Assembly (NCBI GenBank): GCA_041685935.1 | Contig: JAWLES010000001.1 | Span: forward strand, 1 to 62,291 | Direction of reading: 5' to 3' | Length of the DNA stretch: 62,291 bases | DNA from: JAIPEK01 sp041685935 | GTDB taxonomy: Bacteria; Desulfobacterota; Desulfobacteria; Desulfobacterales; Desulfobacteraceae | Part shown: positions 50,428-58,671 of the stretch, piece by piece | Layout of the letters: each line of letters opens with the position of its first letter | How positions within the stretch are numbered: position 1 is the stretch's first letter | Position numbers and translations under genes: made by a program | Notes under the pieces: generated by a model | What the model saw: only the letters and a program-made list of their open reading frames with translations | Database searches by the model: none | What the model was told of the DNA's origin: nothing

Positions 50428-51608
50428 CACGATTCAGACCAAGAATTAAGCTTTCCGAAACAAGAGCGGACTGGCACCACCCTACATCCATCAGGTTCGG
50501 AGCAGGGCGTATAAAGGAAATTCCTCACGTATGCTGGAGTTCCGGAATTTCGTCACCGTTGATTATAACCGATCACGGGGTTGCAAAACTGCCCTTTGTT
50601 AAAAAAATCATTGAACTGAATCAAAAAGAGAGTATTTTTACATCAGTATTTTCCGAAATTTATTCAGAGCCGGATTTTGATACGGTGAAAGCCGGAGCGG
50701 AAAGACTCAGGACGGGAGGTCATGACGGCGTCATAGCCCTGGGGGGCGGAAGCGCCCTTGACGCGGCCAAGGCTGTTGTACTGGCTGCGTCAGCCGGTCC
50801 TTCCAGGATATGGGAGTTTTCAGCATGCATTTCCGGTACACCGCATGTAAAGAAGAACATCCTGCCGATCATAGCCGTTCCCACCACAGCCGGAACCGGT
50901 TCGGAGGTGGATGCCAACGCAGTGATCACCGACAACGTACAGGGAAGAAAAACCAGTATCGCCCATTCGGAACTTTTGCCGAAAATGGTCATCGCAGACC
51001 CGGAGCTTACCCGGGGGCTCATTCCGTATCTTACTGCAGCCACCGGCATGGACGCGCTTTCACACAATATCGAAGCATTGAGCTGTCCGGTTTTTCACCC
51101 GGTACTGGACGGGGTTTCCCTGCAGGGTATTCGGTACATCAAAGAGGGGCTTGTTCCAGCCTTTCACAGCGGTCGAAGCATCAAGGCGAGAACTTATACC
51201 ATGGCTGCTTCCATAATGGGAGCCATTGCATTTGAAAAGGGCCTTGGTGTGGGACATGCGGTTTCCCATGCCATTGGCGGCATGTTCAAGGTCCATCACG
51301 GAAGAGCTATTGGAACCCTGCTTCCCTTTGTTCTGATACTGAACCGGTCCAGGATAAAAGAGAAAATAGAGGATGCGGCACGATACCTTGATCTTCCGGG
51401 CCATGACTTTGATGCATTTGTGGATTGGGTGGCGGCGTTGAAGCTTGAATTCGGTATGCCGGCTAATCTCAGGGAGCTCGGTATCCGGGAGAGCCATATC
51501 CCGAAAATTGCCGAGAAGGCCCTTTCCGACGCCAATATTTTTACAAACCCGGTGTGCATGGATCAAAAGCGGCTTGAAGAATTTCTTTCGGGAGCGCTTA
51601 ACGGATAA
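50424..51608 (+). CDS. iron-containing alcohol dehydrogenase
   Basis: A 394-residue group III alcohol dehydrogenase. The nucleotide region is GGGSALDAAKAV (about 109-120). Metal ligands are D210 and H214 (TGMDALSHNIEA), H282 (GHAVSHAIGG) and H292 (HHGRAIG). The N-terminus is about 15 residues longer than FucO. It oxidises alcohols to aldehydes or the reverse with NAD(P). Overlap with the AOR gene implies they work on the same substrate, with AOR acting on the aldehyde. Confidence 0.92.
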   Translation: MTRFRPRIKLSETRADWHHPTSIRFGAGRIKEIPHVCWSSGISSPLIITDHGVAKLPFVKKIIELNQKESIFTSVFSEIYSEPDFDTVKAGAERLRTGGHDGVIALGGGSALDAAKAVVLAASAGPSRIWEFSACISGTPHVKKNILPIIAVPTTAGTGSEVDANAVITDNVQGRKTSIAHSELLPKMVIADPELTRGLIPYLTAATGMDALSHNIEALSCPVFHPVLDGVSLQGIRYIKEGLVPAFHSGRSIKARTYTMAASIMGAIAFEKGLGVGHAVSHAIGGMFKVHHGRAIGTLLPFVLILNRSRIKEKIEDAARYLDLPGHDFDAFVDWVAALKLEFGMPANLRELGIRESHIPKIAEKALSDANIFTNPVCMDQKRLEEFLSGALNG

Positions 51609-51610
51609 AG

Positions 51611-51642
51611 TTGTTGACAGGTTTTGTTACATATTGTATTAA
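51611..51642 (+). promoter_or_regulatory. promoter element upstream of the MttB-like gene (copy 2)
   Basis: TTGTTGACA, then G, then GTTTTGTTACATAT (51611-51634), followed by -10-like TATTAA (51637-51642) 17 nt after TTGACA (51614-51619). A TACA-TAT-TGTA palindrome (51628-51638) lies between. 23 of 24 bases match the copy before the AOR gene. Confidence 0.7.
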
Positions 51643-51714
51643 AAACTGTCAGAGTCGAAAATCAAATTGTTTTCGGTGATCCGCCTTTTTTAATTTTCCA
51701 TACTGGAGGACGAT

Positions 51715-52929
51715 ATGGACAAAAAGCAGATTGAAACGTCAACATCACTTCTGGGGAAAAATACGGTAGAGATGCTGCTGCAGACCCACAAGGATTCCCT
51801 GTGGATGCTTGAAAATCTGGGCGTGGGGTGTGAACAGCCCGATATCATGGAAGCGTTCCGGGTGTATGAGGAAGACGGCAGGGCGATTGTATATGACGGC
51901 CGAGTATATATTACTGAAAGCCTTGTGTCTGAACTGATTGACAGAGCACCGGGCATAGATGAGTTTTTTGTTCCCAGAAACAGTTTTCTGATCGGCGGAA
52001 CAGCGCCGTACCTGTATGATGATGAAAAAAAGCAGGGCGGTAAAATGCCCACGGCAGAAGATGTTGCGACTATCGCGCGTATCGCGGAGAAAAGCGGTAT
52101 GGTCGCCGGAATGGGAAGAGGGGTAAAGCTCAAGGACGAGGTCGAGCAGATCAACCTGATGGCCGAGAACTGCACCAAGCCGCTGTATTTCGCTGCAACC
52201 AACGATAAGGCCATTGCCCGGGCCAAGGAACTGCATGCCGTCCGGAAAAACCTGATGGTGGTTTTCTGTCTGACCAGGCCGCCGCTCCAGGTGAACGAGA
52301 ATTTTTCCCAGGCGTTTGTGGACGTGGTGAAAAATGATCTGCCTGTGTTTATATCCGCCATGCCCCTTGCAGGCATCAGTGCGCCTTATTCCTACAACGG
52401 CGTGCTTTCCATGACCCATGCCGAAGTGCTGTTCGGTATATGCGCGGCCCAGCTCATCAACCCGGGATCCACGGTCATCCACGCGGGATTTCCCACGGTG
52501 GCCGACCCGAAGCATGAGTACAACCCGGATTACGGCTTGAAAAGTCATCAATTGTTGAATATACTGATGGCACACTTGAACATGATGCTTGATCTGCCCT
52601 CCATTCAGAGCGGGGGGACGACGAATGAAGAGCATCCCACGGAAAGGGCGTTTGAAGACGCCAGAAACGGGCAGGCACTTGCACTGAAATACGGGTTTCA
52701 TATGATTCGGCACCCGTTCGCTTTTCTCAAGCAGCTTGTGGATTTTTCCATTTACAAGCTTGAAAAGGCGATCGAAATCGCTGAAAACGTAAAACCGGAA
52801 GATGCTCCGGAGGTTGATATGCCCGAGTACGACGAGCGGGGGTTTCAATCCATACAGGAGCGACAGCTGCGGATGTACATGGATGATCCGCTGACCACTT
52901 CCAACATGAGCAAAATATTCATGTACTGA
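51715..52929 (+). CDS. MttB-family (non-pyrrolysine) quaternary amine methyltransferase
   Basis: A 404-residue TIM-barrel methyltransferase of the MttB/MtgB family, which moves a methyl group from a quaternary amine to a corrinoid protein. ITESLVSELIDRAPG, TAEDVATIARIAEKS, FISAMPLAGISAPYSYNGVLSMTHAEVLFG, NPGSTVIHAGFP and PSIQSGGTTNEEHP are family landmarks. No in-frame TAG, so it lacks pyrrolysine, as in glycine-betaine demethylases. It is shorter than usual (about 470 or more). No corrinoid protein or second methyltransferase is nearby. GGAGG precedes the ATG. Confidence 0.85.
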   Translation: MDKKQIETSTSLLGKNTVEMLLQTHKDSLWMLENLGVGCEQPDIMEAFRVYEEDGRAIVYDGRVYITESLVSELIDRAPGIDEFFVPRNSFLIGGTAPYLYDDEKKQGGKMPTAEDVATIARIAEKSGMVAGMGRGVKLKDEVEQINLMAENCTKPLYFAATNDKAIARAKELHAVRKNLMVVFCLTRPPLQVNENFSQAFVDVVKNDLPVFISAMPLAGISAPYSYNGVLSMTHAEVLFGICAAQLINPGSTVIHAGFPTVADPKHEYNPDYGLKSHQLLNILMAHLNMMLDLPSIQSGGTTNEEHPTERAFEDARNGQALALKYGFHMIRHPFAFLKQLVDFSIYKLEKAIEIAENVKPEDAPEVDMPEYDERGFQSIQERQLRMYMDDPLTTSNMSKIFMY

Positions 52930-53032
52930 TTTCTCCCGGATTTTTCAGGGGAAATCGGCCGGAAAAAATCTTTTCAGGAGAATCGCCACTGGTTTACTAA
53001 ATATACGGTAACTTTTTCAAAGGAGGTGGGAA

Positions 53033-54517
53033 ATGAAAACCAAGGTTCCGATTTGCCCTGCATGCAAAAAGGAATTACCTGAAGATGCAACCCAGTGTAC
53101 CTTTTGCTCGACAGAGGTGACAAAGCCGAAGTTCAGGGAGATTTTTTCCTGGAAGCTCTCTGACCGTTTTTTTCTGTTTTCCGTAATGCTGCTGTTTACG
53201 ACGTTTTTTCTTCCGTGGTTTCCCGGCCAGTTCCTTTACAGGGACGAACCCTTTTCCGCCTTTCAAATGCTTTTGAATCTATATGACCTGGAGGTGGGAT
53301 TTCTTGAATCTTTCAACATTCTCCGAATGTCCCAGATGGTTCCGCTTTTCGCCATCGTGGTCTTCTTTTTGATCTATATCGGGGATTATCTTAGAACCAC
53401 GCCGTATCCGGGCATTTTCATGTTTGTGATTATTCTGTACGGCGCAATCTCCTTCTTTTTTGACAATTTTTCAACGATAAATGCCTGGGTTGCCACGGCG
53501 GCATTGTTCGTGGTTGTTTTTTATTATTACAAATCCGGTATAAAAAAGGGAACAATCGGCAGGACATCGTATTACATGTTTTTTGTGCTGTTTCTGATAT
53601 CCTTGTTCCTGTATCTTTTCCATCTTTCCCAGACCTTTTATACAAGACTGGAAACCATTAATATAAACGAAACATACGGTTTTTTCAGTGCATGGATCAT
53701 TGTAAGCGCCATGATTGTTGTTGCCTTTTTCCGGTACATGGTGTCAACCGAGGATTTCTGGTGTCTTCTGGGAGTTTTCATATTTTCCCTGCTTGCATAT
53801 TCCAGTGTGGTCGAGCCCATTTTTGTGTCCGGTCCGTTACGGTTCTTTGCGGACAATTTCAGTAAAACCGGAATTCAGACGCTGGTGCACCTGAAAATCG
53901 TGGGAATTGCCCTTGCCATCGCCATTGTGGCCGGTGTCCCCCTAGGGGTTTACATTACCCGGCACCCTTTGGCCGCCAAAACCATTCTGTACATTTCAAG
54001 TGTCCTGATTACGATTCCCAGTATCGCCATGTTCGGTTTCATGATGCCTATCCTGTCGTCCATAGACAAGAACCTGGATATGGTCCAGGGGATCGGAATC
54101 GGTACGGTTCCGGCGGTGACGGCGCTGGCGCTGTATTCTCTTCTGCCGATTATACGGAACACGTACATTGCCCTGCAGAGTGTGGATACATCGATGATTG
54201 AAGCCGGAATCGGCATGGGGATGACCAGTTTCCAGCTTCTCGTCCGGGTGGAGCTGCCGCTGGCCGCTCCGATCATTATGGCCGGCGTACGGACATCTGT
54301 CGTCATGGGCGTTGCTATAGCGGCACTGGCGGCATATATCGGAGCCGGCGGCCTTGGCGACTTCGTTGTGCAGGGACTGCAGCGCTCAACCAATGCGTCG
54401 GTGCTGGCAGGCGCCATCAGCATGGGCCTTTTGGCCATCATCTGTGATATATTTCTGGAAAAGGCGGAGGACTGGGTAACCCCCACGGGATTAAAAGTGA
54501 AACAGGCAATGGAATAA
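53033..54517 (+). CDS. quaternary-amine ABC transporter permease with N-terminal zinc-ribbon membrane domain
   Basis: A 494-residue permease. Residues 1-30 hold a zinc ribbon (CPACKKELPEDATQCTFC, 9-26), about 45-275 a multi-helix membrane region of unknown function, and from about 280 the ProW/OpuCB-type permease with the EAA loop EAGIGMGMTSFQLLVRVELPLAAP (about 392-415) that contacts the ATPase. Strong AAAGGAGG before the ATG. The extra half is unusual and may sense osmotic or redox state. It pairs with the second permease at 55700. Confidence 0.85.
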   Translation: MKTKVPICPACKKELPEDATQCTFCSTEVTKPKFREIFSWKLSDRFFLFSVMLLFTTFFLPWFPGQFLYRDEPFSAFQMLLNLYDLEVGFLESFNILRMSQMVPLFAIVVFFLIYIGDYLRTTPYPGIFMFVIILYGAISFFFDNFSTINAWVATAALFVVVFYYYKSGIKKGTIGRTSYYMFFVLFLISLFLYLFHLSQTFYTRLETININETYGFFSAWIIVSAMIVVAFFRYMVSTEDFWCLLGVFIFSLLAYSSVVEPIFVSGPLRFFADNFSKTGIQTLVHLKIVGIALAIAIVAGVPLGVYITRHPLAAKTILYISSVLITIPSIAMFGFMMPILSSIDKNLDMVQGIGIGTVPAVTALALYSLLPIIRNTYIALQSVDTSMIEAGIGMGMTSFQLLVRVELPLAAPIIMAGVRTSVVMGVAIAALAAYIGAGGLGDFVVQGLQRSTNASVLAGAISMGLLAIICDIFLEKAEDWVTPTGLKVKQAME

Positions 54518-54536
54518 ACCGGGGAGATAAAGAATT

Positions 54537-55643
54537 ATGGGTACGATGCTAAAACTGGACAAAGTGACAAAAATATATCCGGGAACGGATTTCCGGGCTG
54601 TTGATGAACTCTCGTTCGAGCTTGAAGAGGGAGAAATCTGTATTCTGGTAGGTCCTTCCGGATGCGGCAAAACCACAGCCATGAAGATGATCAACAGGCT
54701 GCATCCCGTTACAAGCGGGAAGATATATATAGACGGCCAGGATGTCTCGAGTATGGATACCATTCAGTTGAGAAGACGGATCGGATACGTGATTCAGAAC
54801 GTGGGGCTGTTTCCCAATATGACCATCGCGGAAAACATCAGTGTAATCCCGAACCTGCTCAAATGGGACAAAAAGAAAATCAACGAAAGGGTGCACAGTC
54901 TTCTGGAAATCGTGAATCTTTCCGCTGAAGAGTACAGGGACCGGTATCCAAGGGAGCTTTCAGGCGGGCAGCAGCAGAGGATAGGTGTTGCGCGCGGAAT
55001 GGCCGGAGATCCGCCCATCATGCTCATGGACGAGCCTTTCGGCGCCATTGATCCCATCAACCGGGAGCATCTGCAGAATGAATTTTTAAAAATTCAGGAA
55101 AAGGTGAAAAAGACCATCGTGTTTGTCACACACGATATCGACGAAGCTATTAAAATGGGTGACAAAATCTGCCTTCTGCAGGACGGAAAACTGGTTCAGT
55201 TCGCTTCCCCCGAGGAGATGCTCACCCACCCGAAAAATGATTTCGTCCGGGATTTTGTGGGCGGCGACCGGACCATAAAACGGCTGAACCTTTTCTCCAT
55301 CAGTAAGGTGATGAGGGATGACCCGCCTTTGGTTCAGGCTTCAGCCGGTCTTGAAGAGGCCAGAAGCAGGTTGTCCGAATACGGGACCGATTATCTCGTG
55401 GTCCTGGATGAGAACGGCAGGCTGGCCGGACTTGCGGCAGACGAAGATCTTCAAAAAAAGGGGGGTGCAGTGGCGGATGTGGTACAGAGCACCAGAGCTT
55501 ATCTTGACGGCACGGCAAGTCTGAAAGAGGCTCTTTCGGGACTTTTCACCCATGACACCGGATTTCTTATCGTGGTGGACGGCGACAAAAAGGTCACGGG
55601 CTGGCTTGATACCAATGATATCAAAAAGGCGCTCAAGGACTGA
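54537..55643 (+). CDS. quaternary-amine (betaine/choline) ABC transporter ATPase, OpuCA/ProV type
   Basis: A 368-residue ATPase: Walker A GPSGCGKTTA (about 38-47), Q-loop, signature LSGGQQQRIGVARGM (about 141), Walker B IMLMDEPFGAIDP. The last 110 residues form two CBS-like domains (VMRDDPPLVQASAGLEEARS..., DTGFLIVVDGDKKVTGWLD), which sense ionic strength in OpuA/OpuC proteins. It follows the first permease by 19 nt. Substrates of this family include glycine betaine, choline and carnitine. Confidence 0.9.
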   Translation: MGTMLKLDKVTKIYPGTDFRAVDELSFELEEGEICILVGPSGCGKTTAMKMINRLHPVTSGKIYIDGQDVSSMDTIQLRRRIGYVIQNVGLFPNMTIAENISVIPNLLKWDKKKINERVHSLLEIVNLSAEEYRDRYPRELSGGQQQRIGVARGMAGDPPIMLMDEPFGAIDPINREHLQNEFLKIQEKVKKTIVFVTHDIDEAIKMGDKICLLQDGKLVQFASPEEMLTHPKNDFVRDFVGGDRTIKRLNLFSISKVMRDDPPLVQASAGLEEARSRLSEYGTDYLVVLDENGRLAGLAADEDLQKKGGAVADVVQSTRAYLDGTASLKEALSGLFTHDTGFLIVVDGDKKVTGWLDTNDIKKALKD

Positions 55644-55699
55644 CGATCAAAGGTTGTTTGCCTTGAAAAAAACAATCAATCAGACAAGGGATTGTAAAA

Positions 55700-56470
55700 A
55701 TGAATTCAAAGGTTTTTTTTCAGATTGCAAGAAAAGGGCTGCCCGCCATTGTTACGGTGGCGGTCATTATCTTCCTTTATAAAACCTACGGGGCCTGGGA
55801 ATACACCGTGGAAAATCTGCCGGAATTTTTCAAGCTGACATACGAACACTTGGTGCTGGTGCTGATCACCATGTGTTTTTCCATAAGTATCGGTGTTACC
55901 CTGGGAACCCTTATGACAAGAGAAGGGTGGGAGAAAATTTCTCCCGTGATCATGGCGGTGGTCAATGTATGGCAGTCGATCCCGTCCCTGGGTGTAATCG
56001 CGCTTGCATACGGTATTCTTCCGATGATCGGTCTTTCGGGAATCGGTTTGATTCCGGCACTCATTGCTATTTTTACTTTTTCCGTGGCTCCGGTGGTGAG
56101 AAATACGTATGCCGGAATCGAGTCGGTGAGTTCGGATATAAAAGAGGCTGCAACAGGTATGGGCATGACCAAACAGCAGATCCTCTTCCGGATCGAGCTG
56201 CCGAACGCGCTTCCAATCATTATGGGCGGTGTCAGAACCTCCACGGCCCTTGTTGTGGGGACGGCCCCGCTGGCCTTCCTTATCGGCGGAGGAGGCCTGG
56301 GGTTCTGGATTTTCACGGGCATAGCCCTTGTGGACATGGGCATCATGACGGCCGGAGCCGTGCCTGTGGCCCTGATCGCCATGCTGTTCGATTTTATTTT
56401 GGAAATTGTGGAAAAAATTATTGTGAGCAGAGGAGTACAGGCGGACGAGGCCCAGCTGGCGGCATTGTAA
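55700..56470 (+). CDS. quaternary-amine ABC transporter permease, OpuCB/ProW type
   Basis: A 256-residue integral membrane protein with the standard binding-protein-dependent permease layout of about six helices. The EAA loop reads EAATGMGMTKQQILFRIELPNALP (about 152-175). VNVWQSIPSLGVIALAYGILP and TAPLAFLIGGGGLGFWIFTGI are typical of OpuC. It lies 56 nt after the ATPase and 67 nt before the binding protein. The two permeases differ, so the transporter is probably a heterodimeric type. Confidence 0.9.
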   Translation: MNSKVFFQIARKGLPAIVTVAVIIFLYKTYGAWEYTVENLPEFFKLTYEHLVLVLITMCFSISIGVTLGTLMTREGWEKISPVIMAVVNVWQSIPSLGVIALAYGILPMIGLSGIGLIPALIAIFTFSVAPVVRNTYAGIESVSSDIKEAATGMGMTKQQILFRIELPNALPIIMGGVRTSTALVVGTAPLAFLIGGGGLGFWIFTGIALVDMGIMTAGAVPVALIAMLFDFILEIVEKIIVSRGVQADEAQLAAL

Positions 56471-56537
56471 GGTGCGCCGGGTTTTGCTGTCTGTTGTGTG
56501 TATATATAAATTTTAAAATTGTAAGGAGGTATGTCAA

Positions 56538-57461
56538 ATGAAAAGGTTGACCTTTATTTTTACCACACTGGCATTTTTGCTGGCATCCACGGTTTCTTTC
56601 GCAGGGCCGGGTGTGAAGGTGGCATCCAAAAATTTTACGGAACAGCTGGTCTTAGGTCAGATCATGGTGCAGCTGCTGAAAGACAGGGATATTCCGGTGG
56701 TGGACAAGACAAACCTGGGCGGCACCCAGGTGAACCGCAATGCCCTGAAAGAGGGACAGATCGATGTGTACATGGAATATACCGGAACCGCATGGATTAC
56801 CCATTTCGGCAAAGAGGAGGTTGTTCGTGATTCAAACGAGCTTTATGAAAAAGTCAAGACCCTTGACCGGGAAAAGAATAATTTGGTCTGGCTTGAACCC
56901 TGTAAGTTCAACAATACTTATGCCATTATCATGAAAGAGGAGACGGCTGCGGAACACAACATCTCCACGCTTTCCGAATGGGCTGAGTTCATCGAGGAAA
57001 ATCCGGGGAAAATGACCGTAGCCGTGGGCCCGGAGTTTTATTCCAGAGTGGATGGGTTTAAAGGTATGATGGGCCATTACAACCTTGAGTTCGGAGAGGA
57101 TATACCGGATTCGGATGTGAGCAAGATGGAAATCGCCCTGACCAAAAAATCTGTAAGGGACGGCAAGGCCATGTGCGGTATGGCGTTTGCCACTGACAGC
57201 GCCATCATCGACTATGGACTTCGGGTTCTCGAGGATGACAAGAATTATTTTCCCATTTACAATCCAGCCCCGGTTGTGCGCAAGGAGGTCCTGGACCAGT
57301 ATCCAAAGCTGGCGTATACCCTGAACCAGATCGGGACTTCCCTGGATACCGCCACCATGCAGCGGCTGAACTACCGGGTTAACGCAAACGGAGAAAAGCC
57401 TTCATCCGTTGCCCAAAGCTGGCTTGAAGGCGTGGGGCTGATAACTAAAAAACGGAAATAA
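56538..57461 (+). CDS. quaternary-amine ABC transporter substrate-binding protein (OpuCC/OsmX-like)
   Basis: A 307-residue periplasmic binding protein. The signal peptide is MKRLTFIFTTLAFLLASTVSFA (cleavage near 22, no lipobox). The mature part starts GPGVKVASKNFTEQLVLGQIMVQLL, followed by TNLGGTQVNRNALKEGQIDVYMEYTGTAW, both typical of the OpuAC/OsmX fold that binds betaine or choline in an aromatic cage. GGAGG precedes the ATG. Last gene of the transport unit, ended by a strong terminator. Ligand specificity is not visible from the sequence. Confidence 0.9.
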   Translation: MKRLTFIFTTLAFLLASTVSFAGPGVKVASKNFTEQLVLGQIMVQLLKDRDIPVVDKTNLGGTQVNRNALKEGQIDVYMEYTGTAWITHFGKEEVVRDSNELYEKVKTLDREKNNLVWLEPCKFNNTYAIIMKEETAAEHNISTLSEWAEFIEENPGKMTVAVGPEFYSRVDGFKGMMGHYNLEFGEDIPDSDVSKMEIALTKKSVRDGKAMCGMAFATDSAIIDYGLRVLEDDKNYFPIYNPAPVVRKEVLDQYPKLAYTLNQIGTSLDTATMQRLNYRVNANGEKPSSVAQSWLEGVGLITKKRK

Positions 57462-57497
57462 CAGCAATGCCCTTTTGGCTGAAGTAATTGTAAAAAA

Positions 57498-57536
57498 AAC
57501 AAACCCGGAGAAGTTACAGCCTCCGGGTTTGTTTTT
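57498..57536. terminator. bidirectional terminator after the transporter operon
   Basis: AACAAACCCGGAG (57498-57510) pairs perfectly with CTCCGGGTTTGTT (57521-57533), 10-nt loop, flanked by A's upstream and T's downstream. It separates two convergent genes. Confidence 0.9.
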
Positions 57537-58472
57537 TCAGTATCTGACAAGTCCGAATAGCCGCCTGATCAATCCAAGGGTCCTTCGAGCCGGGCTTTTA
57601 AAAATCCTGGTGTACTCGGCCACGATACTTTCGGCTTCGTAGCTGTCGAACTGCTCCATGTCCTTTTCAGTGAGCTTTTCCCTGAACCGCATCACCCAGA
57701 TATAAAAGTCGGTGGCGGTCCTGTGTGGAAAGTATTCCATGATCCGGTATTTTTTAATGATTTCCACAAACGGCATGTAAACGGTATCATACCAGGAGAT
57801 TGCAGCCTCTTGGACGGAAACCTCCTTGCCGTCCCGATTCTCTAAATAATGCCGGTGAATCTGGATCTGTTTCATCAAAAAGGGGTATCCCCCGATCCGG
57901 GTCAATGTCAGATCCGGGTTCCGGGCGGTTTTCAGACCTGTTTCCTTTAAAAACTTGTGATATGTTTCCAGGATGGCAAGCTCCTCAATATCAGTATCCG
58001 TGTTTAAAGAGACGTCACAGTCGTATTCAAACACCCGCGCTTCAACTGATAGGATGTTCCGTGCTCTTGCCACTGAAATCCGGTGGTGGCCGTCTTTTAC
58101 AAAATACACATTGCAGACCTTGTACAGTTCAACCGGCGGCAGGTCCCGTTTTGCGTCAATAGCCCTTTCCACGTTTTTCCACCGTTCCCTGAGACTTTCA
58201 TCGAGCGGAAAAAAATGGCGGGTGAATCCCTTGTACCTGCCCTGGCTTCCGATAATCGAATCAAGGCGCACGGATTTAATTCCGATATCTTTAACCAGCA
58301 GAAGTTCCAGCCGTTCTTTGACATCGTCGAACGGCAGAAGCTGCTTGGTCTTCCGAAAGGGGAATCCCTTGATTTCTTCTATGAAGGCTTTGGTCATGGC
58401 GTTTGAAAAATTGGAATCAAGGCGCTCAGCCATGTTCGCCCGGCTTTCGGCTCTGCTTTTGAAAAGTGGCAT
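57537..58472 (-). CDS. ParB/sulfiredoxin-like domain protein
   Basis: A 311-residue protein with a ParB N-terminal/Srx-like core: PPVELYKVCNVYFVKDGHHRISVARARN (about 112-139), in which DGHHRIS matches the GxxR nucleotide motif of the fold. The rest is helical and unrecognised, ending in a basic segment (SPARRTLGLIRRLFGLVRY). It is not next to a ParA or a parS-like site. Related stand-alone proteins have been linked to phosphotransfer or nuclease activity, but no function can be given here. Confidence 0.75.
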   Translation of the reverse strand: MPLFKSRAESRANMAERLDSNFSNAMTKAFIEEIKGFPFRKTKQLLPFDDVKERLELLLVKDIGIKSVRLDSIIGSQGRYKGFTRHFFPLDESLRERWKNVERAIDAKRDLPPVELYKVCNVYFVKDGHHRISVARARNILSVEARVFEYDCDVSLNTDTDIEELAILETYHKFLKETGLKTARNPDLTLTRIGGYPFLMKQIQIHRHYLENRDGKEVSVQEAAISWYDTVYMPFVEIIKKYRIMEYFPHRTATDFYIWVMRFREKLTEKDMEQFDSYEAESIVAEYTRIFKSPARRTLGLIRRLFGLVRY

Positions 58473-58604
58473 TGATTGATATTCTTGTATAGGGTTCGGT
58501 TACCTGATTTTCTATTGCAATTTGTTTTAAGATATAATAGTGAAACAGTTTATTGCAATATAAAAAACAGGTTCCGGGTGATTTTTTATAAATGACATGA
58601 TTTG

Positions 58605-58616
58605 TTTCATATGTAA
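58605..58616. promoter_or_regulatory. TTTCATATGTAA motif upstream of the GlmS-like gene
   Basis: This 12-mer is the exact reverse complement of bases within copy 1 of the AOR-upstream element region (TTACATATGAAA, 48549-48560). It lies 56 nt before the GlmS-like ATG. It could be a binding site for the same SIS-domain regulator, but a 12-bp match can occur by chance. Confidence 0.3.
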
Positions 58617-58671
58617 TCCGAAAACCTGAACCGGTGAAAATAATAGAAAAATAATACATGCGGGGTTACGG

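Noticed and set aside
51745..52848. 367-codon minus-strand open frame
   Set aside because: It is the mirror of the MttB-like gene, whose protein has clear family motifs. The antisense product is histidine-rich and unlike any family.
51715..52929. Pyrrolysine-containing trimethylamine methyltransferase
   Set aside because: No in-frame TAG is present and the frame ends at TGA after a complete C-terminus.
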